NCBI GenBank assembly: GCA_009667805.1
Contig: CM019065.1
Span: 15,698,952-15,762,951 of the forward strand
Source of the DNA: Leptobrachium leishanense
Taxonomy: Eukaryota > Chordata > Amphibia > Anura > Megophryidae
Direction: 5' to 3'
Length of the DNA: 64,000 nt
In this document: one piece after another, positions 46,800-58,200 of the stretch
How the letters are laid out: the number at the start of each line of letters is the position of its first letter
Numbering within the stretch: the first letter of the stretch is position 1
The notes under the pieces: model-generated
Database searches by the model: none
The model's input: the letters and a program-made list of their open reading frames with translations, nothing else
What the model was told of the DNA's origin: nothing
Program-made: the position numbers and the translations under genes

Positions 46800-47559
46800 A
46801 TAGCTGCTGATGTAACTGAATAGATTGGGGATCTCTTCTCCATTACCAAAACCTCCACCACTGCACTCTTCCACAATACCACAGAGGGGTTACGGTGTGA
46901 AGGCACTTGCTGCCACCAAAGGCACAATATTTGGGTGCACTGCCACTGACGCCTATACCAGATTCATATATGCCGACACTAAAGGCCCAATTTTAAAGCA
47001 CCTATTGTTACTTTCATCCAAAGCCTGCATAAGTTTCACCATAATTTAGCCAAAAAATCACTAAACTTGTTCTGCGTGTCCTAAAACGTCTCCTCTTTCC
47101 ATTACAGGCTGCCGCCCCAAGCAGTTGTTTATGAATAGATTAAAGGAAAAGCATTTACCATCATTTGAAATGTTATTTTTTTGTTTTTAAATGTTTCTAT
47201 ACATCCTACAAATCCGCCACTTCACGGGCATGTTATCCTAGGCACGATATTTGAAGGAATTTTTCGTTTTTATTCTTAACCTTTATTTCATGGAAAACTC
47301 ACTGTTCCTTTAAAAAAAGTTAGTTTTTTTTAACTTTTTGTCCTTGTTTCCTGTCCCCGAGGGCTCTACCCGGACCCCCATACACCTTTTATGGCAAATA
47401 TCTTGCATATATGCCCTCTTGGAGGGCACTCTAAAAATCGAACTTTCGAGTCCCATTGACTTGCATTGAGTTCGGTTCGTGTTCGAGTTCGAATTCGAAG
47501 TTTTGAAATTGTTCGAGTTCGAATGCATACCGAACACAGGGGTGTTCGGCTCATCCCTA
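46800..47559 (+). mobile_element. Ac-like hAT element, detached 3' end
   Basis: It matches in sense orientation the 3' end of the hAT gene (CACTCTTCCACAATACCACA, GGTTACGGTGTGAAGGCA), then the 3' terminal region found at 861-1370, and ends GGCTCATCCCTA at 47559. It is uninterrupted, so it shows the natural continuity of segments that are scattered at 861-16754. Confidence 0.8.
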
Positions 47560-47968
47560 CTCAGAATCACAGACTAAATATAATTATGTCCATCTCTATG
47601 ATATCTTGATCTTGGTTGCTTGACAGCGGATAATTTTAATGCGCAAATTAATCCATTTGAATAAAATTATTGGCCTAATATTTATCTGTGATAAGATAAT
47701 ATTTTTTCGCACACCTGAAACCATGACAATTCTCGTTCCATAGCCTCTTCCTATAAAGAATAGAACCTTGTGTTGGCGGGTATGTAGCAATAAAATGCCT
47801 CGTTACTTTTTCATGGAAAACAAAAGTGGTCACAATCTCTTTCCTACAGCCACAGCAATGTGAACAGCAACCCTATCAAACCAACATGGCTCCCCTTCAG
47901 CTCCTCCTTGTTGGCACAAGAGCATCTGTCCTTCTCCTTAAAGCTGATGGCTGGTATGTCTTGCATTT
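47560..47968. other. No recognised feature
   Basis: AT-rich sequence between the hAT terminus and the CR1 tail. No open frame or repeat could be identified. Confidence 0.4.
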
Positions 47969-48339
47969 TGTTACATAGTTACATAGTTATATAGGCTGAA
48001 AAAAGACATGCGTCCATCGGGTTCAGCCTCTCCCACATAACCTACTGCTGTTGATCCAAAAGAAGGCAAAAAACCCAGTCTGAATGCTTGCCAATATGCA
48101 ACATACTGGGAAAAAATTCCTTCTTGACCCCAGAATGGCAGTCAGATTTCTCCTTGGATCAAGAAGCTTTTACCCACATATTAAATATTATAACCCTTAA
48201 TATTCTGTGTCTGCAGGAAGTCATCCAGTCGTTTTTTAAAAGTCTGTACAGACTCTGACCCAACCACTTCAACAGGCAGAGAATTCCACAGCTTTATTGT
48301 TCTCACCGTAAAATAACCCTTCCTATGCTTTAAGCTAAA

Positions 48340-50097
48340 TTATCTTTCTTCCAGTCTAAATGGATGACCCCTTGTCCTATGTATAGTCCTGTTAATGAAT
48401 AGGTTATCAGACAATGGTTGATAATGGCCCCGTATATATTTATATAAGGTTATCAGATCCCCTCTAAGGCGCCTTTTCTCTAAACTAAACAGGTTTAAGC
48501 TTGTTAGTCTTTCCTCATAACTTAACCCTTCCATCCCCCTTATTAATTTAGTTGCCCGTCTCTGCACTTTTTCTAACGATATAATATCTTTTTTTAAGAC
48601 AGGTGCCCAAAATTGCACGGCATATTCAAGGTGCGGCCTGACCATTGATTTATACAGAGGCAAAATTATGTTTTCATCCCGTGAGTGAACTCCCCTTTTA
48701 ATGCATGCCAGTACTTTGCTGGCCTTGGCGGCTGCTGTTTGACATTGCACATTGTTACTTAGTTTGAAGTCTATGATTATTCCCAAATCCTTCTCCTGCT
48801 TGGATTTCCCTAACTCCGTACCATTTAGGGTATAAATTGCTTGTGTGTTCTTCACTCCAAAGTGCATAACTTTACATTTATCTAGATTAAATCTCATCTG
48901 CCATTTAAGTGCCCAGTCCCCCAATTTATCTAAATCCCTCTGCAGCGAAGTAACATCCTGCTCACATTGTATTACTTTTCCTAGCTTTGTGTCATCTGCA
49001 AACACTGATACATGACTTTCAATGCCTATCTCAAGGTCATTTATAAATAAATTGAATAGTATTGGTCCTATAACAGACCCCTGAGGGACACCACTTACCA
49101 CTGGTGTCCATCTTGAAAATGTACCATTTATGACCACTCTCTGTACCCTATCTTTTAGCCAGTTTTCTATCCAAGAACAAGTATTTTCATCTAGACCATT
49201 TTTTCTTAATTTAAGTAGTAACCTTTTGTGTGGAACTGTGTCGAAAGCTTTGGTAAAATCTAAGTAAATCACATCCACTGCGACCCCCTGATCTATACTT
49301 CTACTTACTTCCTCATAGAACGTAATTAGGTTAGTCTGACATGATCTGTGTTTCATGAAACCATGCTGATTTTTGCCAATTACATTATACCTCCCAATAA
49401 ATTCCTGAATATTATCCCTTAGTAACCCCTCAAATACTTTCCCAGCCACAGATGTTAAGCTCACAGGTCTATAATTCCCAGGCACAAATTTTAAACCTTT
49501 CTTAAATATAGGGACCACGTCAGCTTTTCTCCAATCCTCTGGTACTATTCCTGAAAGAAAAGAATCTTGAAAGATTAAGAACAGAGGTTTACATATGTCA
49601 ACACATAGCTCTCTTAGTACTCGCGGGTGAATTCCATCTGGCCCTGGGGCTTTATTAACATTCACATTGTTTAATTTGTGTAAAACCTTGTCCTGAGTCA
49701 ACCAGTCACTTTGTATTAGTAAGTTTTTATTAATGAATTGCATGTCTCCTGTTATAGGTTTCTCTTTGATAAATACTGAAGAAAAATAATCATTTAAAAT
49801 TTCTGCCTTATCCTGATCTTCAGTTAACAATAACCCTGACTCAGATTTTAGTGAACCTACATTTTCACTCTTGGGTTTTTTAGAATTTATGTACCTAAAG
49901 AATCTTTTAGGGTTGGTCTTGCTCTCTTTGGCTATTTCTTTTTCATTTTCTAGTTTAGCCCATCTAATCGCATTTTTACATGCTTTATTGGCTGCCCTAT
50001 ATGCTTTATAGGATGCCTCAGATTTATCAAATTTAAAAGCTTTAAATGCCTTCTTTTTATTTTTCATTTCCTTAGTTACCTTCCTACTAAGCCACAT
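48340..50097 (-). pseudogene. CR1 ORF2, reverse transcriptase part
   Basis: The 585-codon frame covers the linker after the endonuclease (lysine-rich, residues 1-90) and the whole RT. Motifs are PGPDGIHPRVL (151-161), GNYRPVSLTSVAGK, HGFMKHRSC, YLDFTKAFDTVPHK with the first catalytic aspartate at about 280, SGVPQGSVIGPILF (335-348) and the catalytic FADD (366-369). The CR1-typical C-terminal half follows (YAVQFWAPVLKKD, LERVQRRATK-like LEKVQRRATKLIRG, LFSLEKRRLRGDLI). The RT itself is uninterrupted, which suggests a fairly young copy. The endonuclease part is in separate frames upstream, and sequence between 50097 and 50277 is out of frame. Confidence 0.92.
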
Positions 50098-50276
50098 TGG
50101 TTTCAGTCTGTTTCTTTTATATTTATTAACCAGTGGAATATATTGTGACGTGTACTTTTCTAGTGTTAGTTTAAAGATATTCCACTTATCCTCAGTGTTT
50201 TTCCCATGAAAGAGTTTCTGCCAGTCAATGACATTGAGAGCTTCCTTTATTTTAATAAAGTTGGCCTTTTTAAAAT

Positions 50277-51037
50277 TTATGTTTTAGCATGCCCCTTATG
50301 AATGTGTTTTTTTGAGTTTATTTCAAAAGTCACCATGTTATGGTCACTGTTTCCCAACTGTTCTTTTACATTAATATTTGAGAAAAGATCCACATTATTT
50401 GTTATAACCAGGTCCAGACAGTTATCCTCTCTAGTTGGTGTTTCTACCAGTTGTGACATGAAGGTATCATTTAAAATGTTCAGGAACCGGATTCCCTTTG
50501 CTGAATTACTAGTCCCACTATCCCAATTAATGTCTGGGTAATTAAAATCTCCAATAATTAAAGTGCTACCATGTTGTGCAGCCTTCCTAATTTGCTCTAA
50601 CAGTTGTTCTTCCTCATCATTATCTATATTAGGTGGTTATAGCATATGCCAACCAATAATTGACTTCCCTGTTTATTCCCCAACGAAATATTTACCCATA
50701 AGGATTCCACATTTCCCTCATCGCTTTCCAGTTGTGTAATATTAGGCTTTAAATCCTGATTTACATATAAACACACTCCACCCTCTTTCTTATGTTTCCT
50801 ATCCTTTCTAAACAGTGTATAACCGTTTAAGTTTACAGCCCAGTCATGCGTTTCGTCCCACCATGTTTCTGTTATTCCTATTATGTCGTATTGCTTAGTG
50901 TATGCTATTACCTCTAGTTCCCCCATCTTGTTATTAAGGCTCCTTGCATTAGCAAGCATACATTTAATGTTGTCTCTACCCACACATGCTGAATGCGACT
51001 TTACATTACATGCCTCCACTGTTCTGACATTACCCAT
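50277..51037 (-). pseudogene. CR1 ORF2, endonuclease part (two frames)
   Basis: 51037-50624 reads as the N-terminal part of an APE-type endonuclease: LANARSLNNKMGEL, then DIIGITETWWDE with the catalytic glutamate, then a GGVCLYVNQ block. 50459-50277 supplies the C-terminal part with the conserved GNSDHNMV (SDH motif). The middle portion lies between them in another frame (break near 50640), and a further break near 50280 separates the domain from the RT. The endonuclease nicks the target DNA for target-primed reverse transcription. Confidence 0.88.
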
Positions 51038-51131
51038 CCCCCCGGCTCCACCCCCCTTAGTCTGAACTGAAACCCTTCCGCTATCTGCTCTGTCTCCATT
51101 TTGTAAGATACCGTATCCTTCCCCCCTTCCA

Positions 51132-51803
51132 CTAGTTTAAAGTCTCCTCCAACCTTTTAACCATCCTCTCCCCTAGCACAGCAGACCCTCTTCCATTCAG
51201 GTGCAATCTATCACAACTATACAGATTGTACCCCAGTGCAAAATGAGCGCAGTGCTCTAAAAACCCAAAGCCCTCCTTCCTGCACCAAGCTTTAAGCCAC
51301 GCATTGACCTCCCTGATCTCCCGCTGCCTTTCCACTGTAGCACGTGGCACAGGTAGGATCTCAGAAAATACTACCTTGGAGGACCTCTTCTTCAGTTTAC
51401 TTCCTAATTCCCTGAAATCATTCTTCAGGTCCTTCCATCTTCCGCTTACTTTGTCATTGGTACCAATATGGACCATGACACCTGGGTCATCTCCAGCCCC
51501 TCCCAATAATCTATCAACTCTGTCAACCACATGCCTAACACGGGCACCCGGCAGACAGCAAACTGTCCGGTTAAGGCGATCAGCGCGACAGATTACCCTG
51601 TCTACTCTCTTAATAATAGAGTCCCCTACCACCACAACCTGTCTAGGCTTACTTGCCCTCTTTATCCCTCCCTTACTTGGTGGGCTGATCCCCCGGCTGT
51701 TAGAGGGAGCAGCCTCCAGTACTGCTACACCTGAGCTGCTGCACCCAACATCTTCGCTCAAGGGGGCAAATCTGTTGGTGTGCGCAAGATCAGGACTAGC
51801 CAA
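51132..51803 (-). pseudogene. CR1 ORF1, esterase-like (SGNH) domain
   Basis: The 223-codon frame contains an SGNH-hydrolase-like domain known from CR1 ORF1 proteins. VVVVGDSIIKRV carries the serine (S62), MVHIGTNDKVS the HxGTND block (112-117), and the C-terminal SCDRLHLNGRG gives D198 and H201 of the triad. All catalytic positions are present. The N-terminal 50 residues form a basic, serine-rich linker. ORF1 proteins act as nucleic-acid chaperones in the retrotransposition complex; the role of the esterase is unsettled. The N-terminal zinc-finger part lies upstream in a different frame, overlapping at 51758-51803. Confidence 0.85.
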
Positions 51804-52126
51804 CCTTTTCCTCTTCCCTCCCCCCTGCTACCACGTGTCACTGACACCCAGCTACCAACCTGTTCCCCGGTTAACTCCACTCCTCCCACACCCCTAGATT
51901 CCTCAACTATACTTTGCTCCGTGAGAAGCAGGCTCCTTTCAAGATTGTCAATCTGCCTCAGCGTTACGATTTGCCCTTCCAGATCTCCAATACGAGCTTC
52001 CAGAAGAGCTACACGTTCACACTTGCTACAGAGATATGGACCCTGGAAGGATTCCTCCAGACATGCATACATGCAGCAGGATGTGCACTGGGTCAAACCT
52101 TCAAGCTTGCTAACACTCATACCCAA
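51758..52126 (-). pseudogene. CR1 ORF1, N-terminal cysteine-rich and coiled-coil part
   Basis: This 122-codon frame has paired cysteines (CTSCCMYACLEES, YLCSKCERV), as in the PHD-like zinc motif of CR1 ORF1. A leucine-rich helical segment follows (VALLEARIGDLEGQIVTL) that is likely a coiled coil for ORF1 multimerisation. The homology then leaves frame before the esterase part, so the two halves are separated by a frameshift near 51800. Confidence 0.75.
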
Positions 52127-52169
52127 AACAAGACAACAAATATATAAACAACAATTGATACCTGTTATT

Positions 52170-52534
52170 TAAACTCCTGTTTTTAACTCCACTTGAAAAT
52201 AGCCCACTTAAAAGTAGACCACCTCAAGCCCCTGTGAGCAAGCTCAGCGAGTTGCCATTGAGATTATGTAGCCATACAAGTGAAATCACCTGACAGGCTA
52301 CACGCCCCCAATTAACAAGTCACCAGCCACCCAGGGAAAAAAAACAACCAAAAAGCACAACAGAAAAAAAAAAACCAGCAGAAAAAAAAACCAAAAAGAG
52401 AAATTAAATTGACAAATAAACCAGAGGTTTCTCTCCCTCTAAAGATACAAACCAGACCAGTACAGGTAGAATTCCTGTTTTTAACTCCACTTGAAAATAG
52501 CCCACTTAAAAGTAGACCACCTCAAGCCCCTGTT
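52170..52534. repeat. Direct repeat of about 65 bp at the CR1 5' end
   Basis: The block CCTGTTTTTAACTCCACTTG through ACCACCTCAAGCCCCTGT occurs at 52170-52234 and again, nearly identical, at 52469-52533. The intervening 235 bp contain several runs of A. On the CR1 sense strand the repeats would lie upstream of ORF1. Confidence 0.85.
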
Positions 52535-52554
52535 GTTGGATGGGAGGTGGCTTT

Positions 52555-53340
52555 GCTTGTAAAAGAAATCTTTGTAATCTTCTAGATGATTGGATTGTCC
52601 CGTGTGCATTTACAATCTTCCAGTTGGGTGACACGTTCAACATAGAGGTTTCTGAGGACACCAGTAACCACATACCCATGAAGTTCTTCATTTACAGAAG
52701 TGTGTCCACATTATCTCCTGACATCGGCTCCAGTCCGAAATATTAATAATAATTACCTAGAATGGGTAGGTTGCTAATCCTATAAAACCTGTGACTGGAT
52801 ATACCCACTGCAAGACCATTTGTGTTTCTGCAGGTGCCTGATGGATGGGAAACAGGATGATGCCTCATCTGCTTTTAGATCCCCAAGGCCAACACCTGAC
52901 AGACTCCAGTTCACAGTTGACGGCTTCAGGTTTTTGAAGTTGATAACTCCATGGTAAGCAAACGGCACTTGCATCCACAGATCTCTCTACCCTCCAAGAA
53001 CCTCAAGTATAAGTCTCCTCTAATTGTAGATCTACATCACCTGTAAGCTGAGGGCCACAGCACAAAGCCACGTACCTGATCCATCAAACAAGGCCTGCTC
53101 CTTCAATTCTAACATGTAACAGAATCATGGGATTGAGGACCTCTCTTCAAAGAAGGTTGGTGCTGGAAGTCTTGCCTTCCCCTCTTGAAGGATCTGGTGA
53201 TATCTGTAGCTGTTGTGACACTGGGAGATGTGTTTGCCAGGGGAGCAGGAGTCTTGCTGCAAGATTTCCTGGTTCAAGGCGACTGAGCAAGAAGGAAGCT
53301 CTACCTGGGGAGAAAATGATGTCTCTGCTAGACTCGCATA
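52555..53340 (+). pseudogene. ZP3-like egg-coat protein pseudogene (ZP-C half)
   Basis: Four exon-like blocks on the plus strand match the C-terminal half of zona pellucida sperm-binding protein 3. A (about 52555-52765) reads LLDDW...FQLGDTFNIEV...NHIPMKFF...TLSPDIGSSPKY. B (52834-52953) follows TTTCTGCAG and reads CLMDGKQDDASSAFRSPRP then DRLQFTVDGFRF, ending before GTAAGC. C (53030-53115) reads IYITCKLRATAQ then NKACSF. D (about 53160-53340) reads PLEGSGDICSCCDTGRC followed by RRLSKKE. ZP3 is a secreted, polymerising egg-coat glycoprotein. Damage is visible: stops and a length shift at the end of A, loss of frame at a T run near 52932 in B, and a conserved cysteine of block A replaced by serine. 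The 5' exons are missing, cut off at the CR1 junction. Acceptor and donor sites of B are still canonical. Confidence 0.82.
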
Positions 53341-53519
53341 TTAACATTAACACATACTTCCAAGCACCAGGACACCAGCCAATGAGAATGCTGTCAGCTC
53401 TATACAAGATTTTGTCTTTCATTCCTTCATTGCCCTATTGTTGTTTCCGACCGTTTAGCACGTTGTTCTTGAGAAGACTATCCTTTGACTACCCATTATT
53501 GACCCGACTTGTTCTAGAC
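53341..53519. other. Flank downstream of the ZP3-like pseudogene
   Basis: The open frame from 53127 runs through here to 53555 but loses ZP3 similarity after about 53340. No other feature was recognised. Confidence 0.4.
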
Positions 53520-53707
53520 CAGCGGTTCCCTGCCCTGGTCCTCAGGTACCCCTAGCTAACAGGCCAGATTTTAAGGTTTACCTTGGGGAAATGCAGACTG
53601 AATCCTGCAATCACTGAGCCGCAACTTACATCACCTGTGCTGTGCTTCAGATATCTGGAAAACATGGCGTGTTAGGGGTACTTGAGGACCAGAGCAGGGA
53701 GCCACCA
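53520..53707. mobile_element. Short hAT MITE, 188 bp, with exact TSD
   Basis: It begins CAGCGGTTCCCTGCC and ends GGGAGCCACCA. The exact 8-bp duplication TTCTAGAC is at 53512-53519 and 53708-53715. It belongs to the same family as 36732-36920. Confidence 0.85.
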
Positions 53708-53836
53708 TTCTAGACTATCCTGACTCTCCAGGCTCATTGACCCAGCTTGGCTTATCGACCTGTGTATTCTCTGCTCTATGACCTTGGCGCATCATTTTCT
53801 GTATGTACATGCATGTTATTGTGGGTGTTACCCTAT

Positions 53837-54015
53837 CAGGGATGTTCAGAGAAAGGTGAAAATCAGGAGAACTGGCAGAAGAGAACAATCTAGACCAAAT
53901 AGCCGATTTGGAAAGTGAGAAAAATGGGAGAATTTTTCTGGTTTGGCTATTTTGACCTAGAATTTTCACTTCTCCAGTCAGTCTCCTGGTTTTCACCTCT
54001 CTCTGAATAACCCTG
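53837..54015. mobile_element. CAGGGTTATTCAGAG-family MITE, complete, 179 bp
   Basis: It begins CAGGGATGTTCAGAGAAAGG and ends CCTCTCTCTGAATAACCCTG, with terminal repeats of about 33 bp extending to the CCAGGAGAA segments. No clear target duplication is seen. Confidence 0.75.
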
Positions 54016-55080
54016 TAAGTGTCTTTTGTTCTTTTAGGGACACAAGGAGGCTGTCACGTTCACTGTCCCGCTCACCCCTCACAACCGTAGTGGGAATCCT
54101 TTTGGACAGACTTCTAGACCCCCCGATTCTTGAATGGTCGGGACCGCTATCCCTATCACTCCCAGCCAGGGAGAACAGACAGACCAACAATACTAAGTAT
54201 AGTCTAATCACAGCAGGTTTCGAGATCATGTTATCACTGAGCCACAAAGGGTTTATGTTACTGAAAAGTGGGAAACAGTGAGAGAAAGGCTTTAACAGTG
54301 TATTCATACACCAGGGGTTAATAACAGCGTGATCATATAAATGTTCTGCATTGGCAACAGAGATGGTTTTCATACAGGCTGGTTTGGCAACACTCAAGGC
54401 TCTCATACACTCCGAGTCGGCAACAGGACAGATCAAGGGGTTATAGGAGTCAGCGCTATGAAGAACCGATATGTACTCTATCAATATCATGCAAGATCGT
54501 TATACGTTCTGGGTCAGTGCTATGCACGATCGATATAAACTTGGGGTCAGCGTTCTGCACTATCGATATAGGCTCTGGATCAGCGTGGTGCAAGATCAGC
54601 ATGCACTGAGTCTGCTCTGGGCACAACACACATTACAGGCTTGGTCAGAAAGAGAATGGTCAGGAAGGCAATCAGAGTCAGCAACAATCAGGGTCCTCAT
54701 ACAATCCGGTTCAGCAACAAAGCAAAATAATCTGTAAATCAGCCAGTGAATACACCAGGCGATGCGGGAACTAACTCCACGTCAGGGCGATGAGCCGACT
54801 TGCGCGCCCTGCATTTAAGGCCGGCAGCTCCACATCAGCATGCCGCGTCCCGCACCTCCAGGCACACAAACAGCCAGAACCTCTGGCACCCGGCCAGCCA
54901 GGAACGCCGCCGAGTGCCCAGATCCCCCCTGAAGGCCTGCAGGTGCCGAGGATGTGTCAGAGGCCTTTAGATACATGGCCAAGAAGCTGGACATGCCCTG
55001 CTAGTGAATAAAATGGGGGTGAGCACTTTTGCGGTCTGGCTACATAGAAACAACTTTCTAGGATACTCCCATGGATGGTT
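54016..55080. repeat. Unclassified repeat-like region with short tandem units
   Basis: No gene is evident. 54455-54620 holds three to four diverged units of about 48 bp sharing CAGCGYTMTGCA and ATCGATATA. Phrases such as GGTCAGCAACA and GGCAACACTCAAGGC recur, suggesting an old LTR or similar retroelement, but no termini were found. Confidence 0.35.
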
Positions 55081-55208
55081 TAAATGTTGCTTGTGTTGGA
55101 CATGCACCAGTTCAGATTAACATACAATATATGGACATTGGGCAGAGGCACTGGAAGCCCGGTGTGGATCAACCATAATAAACTCGACAACAAATCATGC
55201 TGTGAAGG

Positions 55209-55214
55209 TTTATT
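55209..55214 (-). terminator. Polyadenylation signal of vmo1
   Basis: AATAAA on the minus strand (TTTATT at 55209-55214), about 50 bp beyond the stop codon at 55265-55263. Confidence 0.75.
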
Positions 55215-55262
55215 GCAGATACAAGTTGAAAGCATTGTACTAATTATTACCATTTACATTTA

Positions 55263-58200
55263 CTATTTAGCATTTGCATTAGCACAACAATAGAACTGGA
55301 CATCATTGAGTGCTGTGTTATCTCCAAATAGTTGCTGTCCTTGCACCTTGGTCAGGATTCCACAGACACCATGTGTGCAAGGTTGGCTCCAGGCTCCATA
55401 TGATCCCCAAAGGTGGCCGACTCCTGCAAGAAGCTGACCGTCTGAGCAGCTAAATCTTATGTTGTTGACAGCGGTATTGTCCCCATGTCCTTGAGACCCC
55501 TTCACTTTCAAGGTGAAGGCTGTCAAGTAGTTTCCATTATGACACCAGAAGGGGGATGTCCAGGAACCCCACCTGGAAGAGGGGGAGGAACACTTTATGA
55601 TCTCAAAATTAAAGAAGCCAAGCTTAATCAGACCTGTACCTTAACAGCCACGGTCACTACATCGAATCGTGTCAACGGTATCTAGAGACATAACTTACGG
55701 GCCTTGTGAGGAGGTGATGGTGTGTTCTGGGTAGGTTTTAGAACGTGGAAGACAGTGTAAACGGATCCCGTTCACTGCTGTGTCATCGCCTTTCCCTTGT
55801 GTTGGTTGTGTCTGTTAAAAGATACAAAAATTATTGGAGAAAATATTAAAAACAGATTAAAAAAATAATAATGATGCTTGATCGCTGTCAGGATGTCACA
55901 GTATAGTATCTATTGCCTTTCCTCTCAGTCTCCTCCTAGTGCCCTGTACATCTTCCCAGTCCTCTTACGTTTCTCTACGTCTTCACTTAGGGGTTATTCA
56001 TAGAGCACCAAAATGGCATCGACATTTCGGTGCTCTCTTGTTCCCTGCACTTCCCTGCGCTTCGGGGAATCATATTACCCCACCCTGCGGTGCATTCAGC
56101 ATTCACCGCTGGGTCCCCGGAGTGCAGGGGCAACCCAATGCAATCACGCCGAAAATCCACCGAAAACCCGCCAGAGCCAGGCAAGCTGGAAAAAGCCGAC
56201 AAGCCGCCAATCACAGAGCAGAGCAGCCGCCGGAAAAAAAACGACAAGCTGACGAACGGGGTAGAAAAGACAGCACGCTGCTTGCAAAAAAACTACTGAA
56301 CAAAAATGCTTGAAATTTACATATAAGATCCAATGAATAATAATAAAAAGGGCTGTTACAGAAAAAATAAAAAACATGAAAAAAAAATTTTGGCCGAAAA
56401 ACACCTAAAAGATCCTAAAAAAATCTATAAAGAGACTTTTTGCTGCAATTTAAAATAAACGGTTTATTAGATGTTGAGTTAAAACAGGAATATTTTTAAC
56501 ATAGAAACCTATGGGATCTGCCTGAATAAACCTGCCAAATGAAAACACAGAACAGCAGAGCATTTCACTGACATTTCTCTGCTGTTCGGTGTCTCTGAAT
56601 AGATTAACCATTGCTTCCCTATGGGGATTTCACTGCCGTCGAACAAGCACCGTACGTGTAGGCAATTCACCAAAATTTGGTGAACTGCCTGCTCTCTGAA
56701 TAGCCGAATGGCCCCGAAATGGCACCGTATTGTGAATTTCAGTGTTCAGTTACATTTCGGACCTCTCTGAATAACCCCTTATGTGGTCTATTCACAAACT
56801 ACTGAAATTGATTGCAATTTCAGTGTTTTGCAATTCCCATATCGACTCACTTTCACAATTCCATTTCACCGAAAATTCTGTAAATTCACTATTGAATGTT
56901 CACGTATTTTTCCATGAATGGAGTCGACGAAGAAGTTATCGGACGTCGGTGAAAACTGCCGAATTGGCTTCGCCGAATTGCACCTAACTAGAAGAAAAAA
57001 AGGAGGTCTCCTATTCTCTTAACAGGAGCTTAAATCCACATAAAATTTAGCAAAAGTGTATCAGAATAATAAAAAAGTGATTTAAAAGATAATAAAAAAG
57101 TCTGTTACAAAAGAAAACAAAAAATGTCTTTTAAAAAATATACAGGGTTATTCAAAGAGAATCGAAAAGTCACCGCACGTTCGGTGACTTTTCGTTCTCT
57201 TCAATTCGGTTCGACTTGGCGATCCCATTTCGGCGACCCTGCGGTGTATTCAGCAAGCACCACAGGGCTGTTGTAGTGTGGGGAAAAGCCGCCGCAAACC
57301 CACAAAGGCACACCGAAAACCCGCAAAAACATCTGGATTAACCCGCCGAAAACGCCAGAAAAACCCGAGCAGGAGCCGATCACACTGTGCAGCCGCCGGA
57401 AAAACCCGACACCGCAGACGAACGCAGTGAATAAATTAAAAAAACAGTTTGCTTGAATGTTTGAAAATAGAAACGCTGTTTGCAAAGAAACTACTGAGCG
57501 AAAATTTCTGAAATTTACATATGATCCAATGAATGATAATAAAAAGGGCTGTTACAGAAAAAAGAAGTAAAGTTAAAAAAAAAAATCCCGAAAAATGCTT
57601 AAAATATCCTAAAAAATCTATAAATAAAGAGACTCTTTACTGCAGAATTTTATAATAAACGGTTTATTAGATATTGAATTAAAACGGGAATATTTATAAC
57701 ATTGAAGCCTATGGGATTCGCCTGAATAAAACTGCCGAATGAAACCACCGAATGGCAGGGCATTAGGGGAACCTTTCACTGCTGGTTTGTGTTCTCTGAA
57801 TAGAAGAAGCAGTGATTTTCTATGGGGATTTCACTGCCCTCGAACAGGCACCAAACAGGCACCGTATGCTCAGGCAACTCGCCAGGATTTGGCGAATCGC
57901 CTGCTCTCTGGATAGCTGAATGGCCAGGAAAGGTAACCAAACGCTGAATTTCAGCATTCGGTTCCCTTTCTGCAGCCATTCGGATCTCTTTGAATAACCC
58001 TGAAAGATATTCCATTTATTACAGTGAAACCGATGGGATTCGCCTGTTTAAATCTGTTGAACTGAAAATCAGGTCATTTTGATGAAATTTTGGTGCAATT
58101 CAGCTTCTTGTGAATAGACAAATCGATAGTTTCCAATGAGACAATTTTGGTGCTGAAAGGCACAGTATTTCGCTGTCGATTCGGCTGTATTTGGTGAATT

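Larger units (their letters stand above)
47969..52535 (-). mobile_element. CR1 LINE, near full length, antisense
   Basis: Read on the minus strand it has a 5' region with a direct repeat, a two-part ORF1, an ORF2 with endonuclease and reverse transcriptase, and a 3' end with the 8-bp tail (TATGTAAC repeats, seen as GTTACATA at 47970-47992). Short 8-bp tail repeats are typical of CR1. Both ORFs are broken by frame changes, so the copy is inactive. The 5' edge at about 52535 abuts ZP3-like exon sequence. Confidence 0.9.

Noticed and set aside
51304..52172. Plus-strand frames over CR1 ORF1
   Set aside because: They are antisense to the esterase and zinc-finger frames; no domain is seen on the plus strand.
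55939..56313. 124-codon plus-strand frame in vmo1 intron 1
   Set aside because: It lies inside a TTA-flanked Harbinger-like element and corresponding frames in related copies are not conserved.
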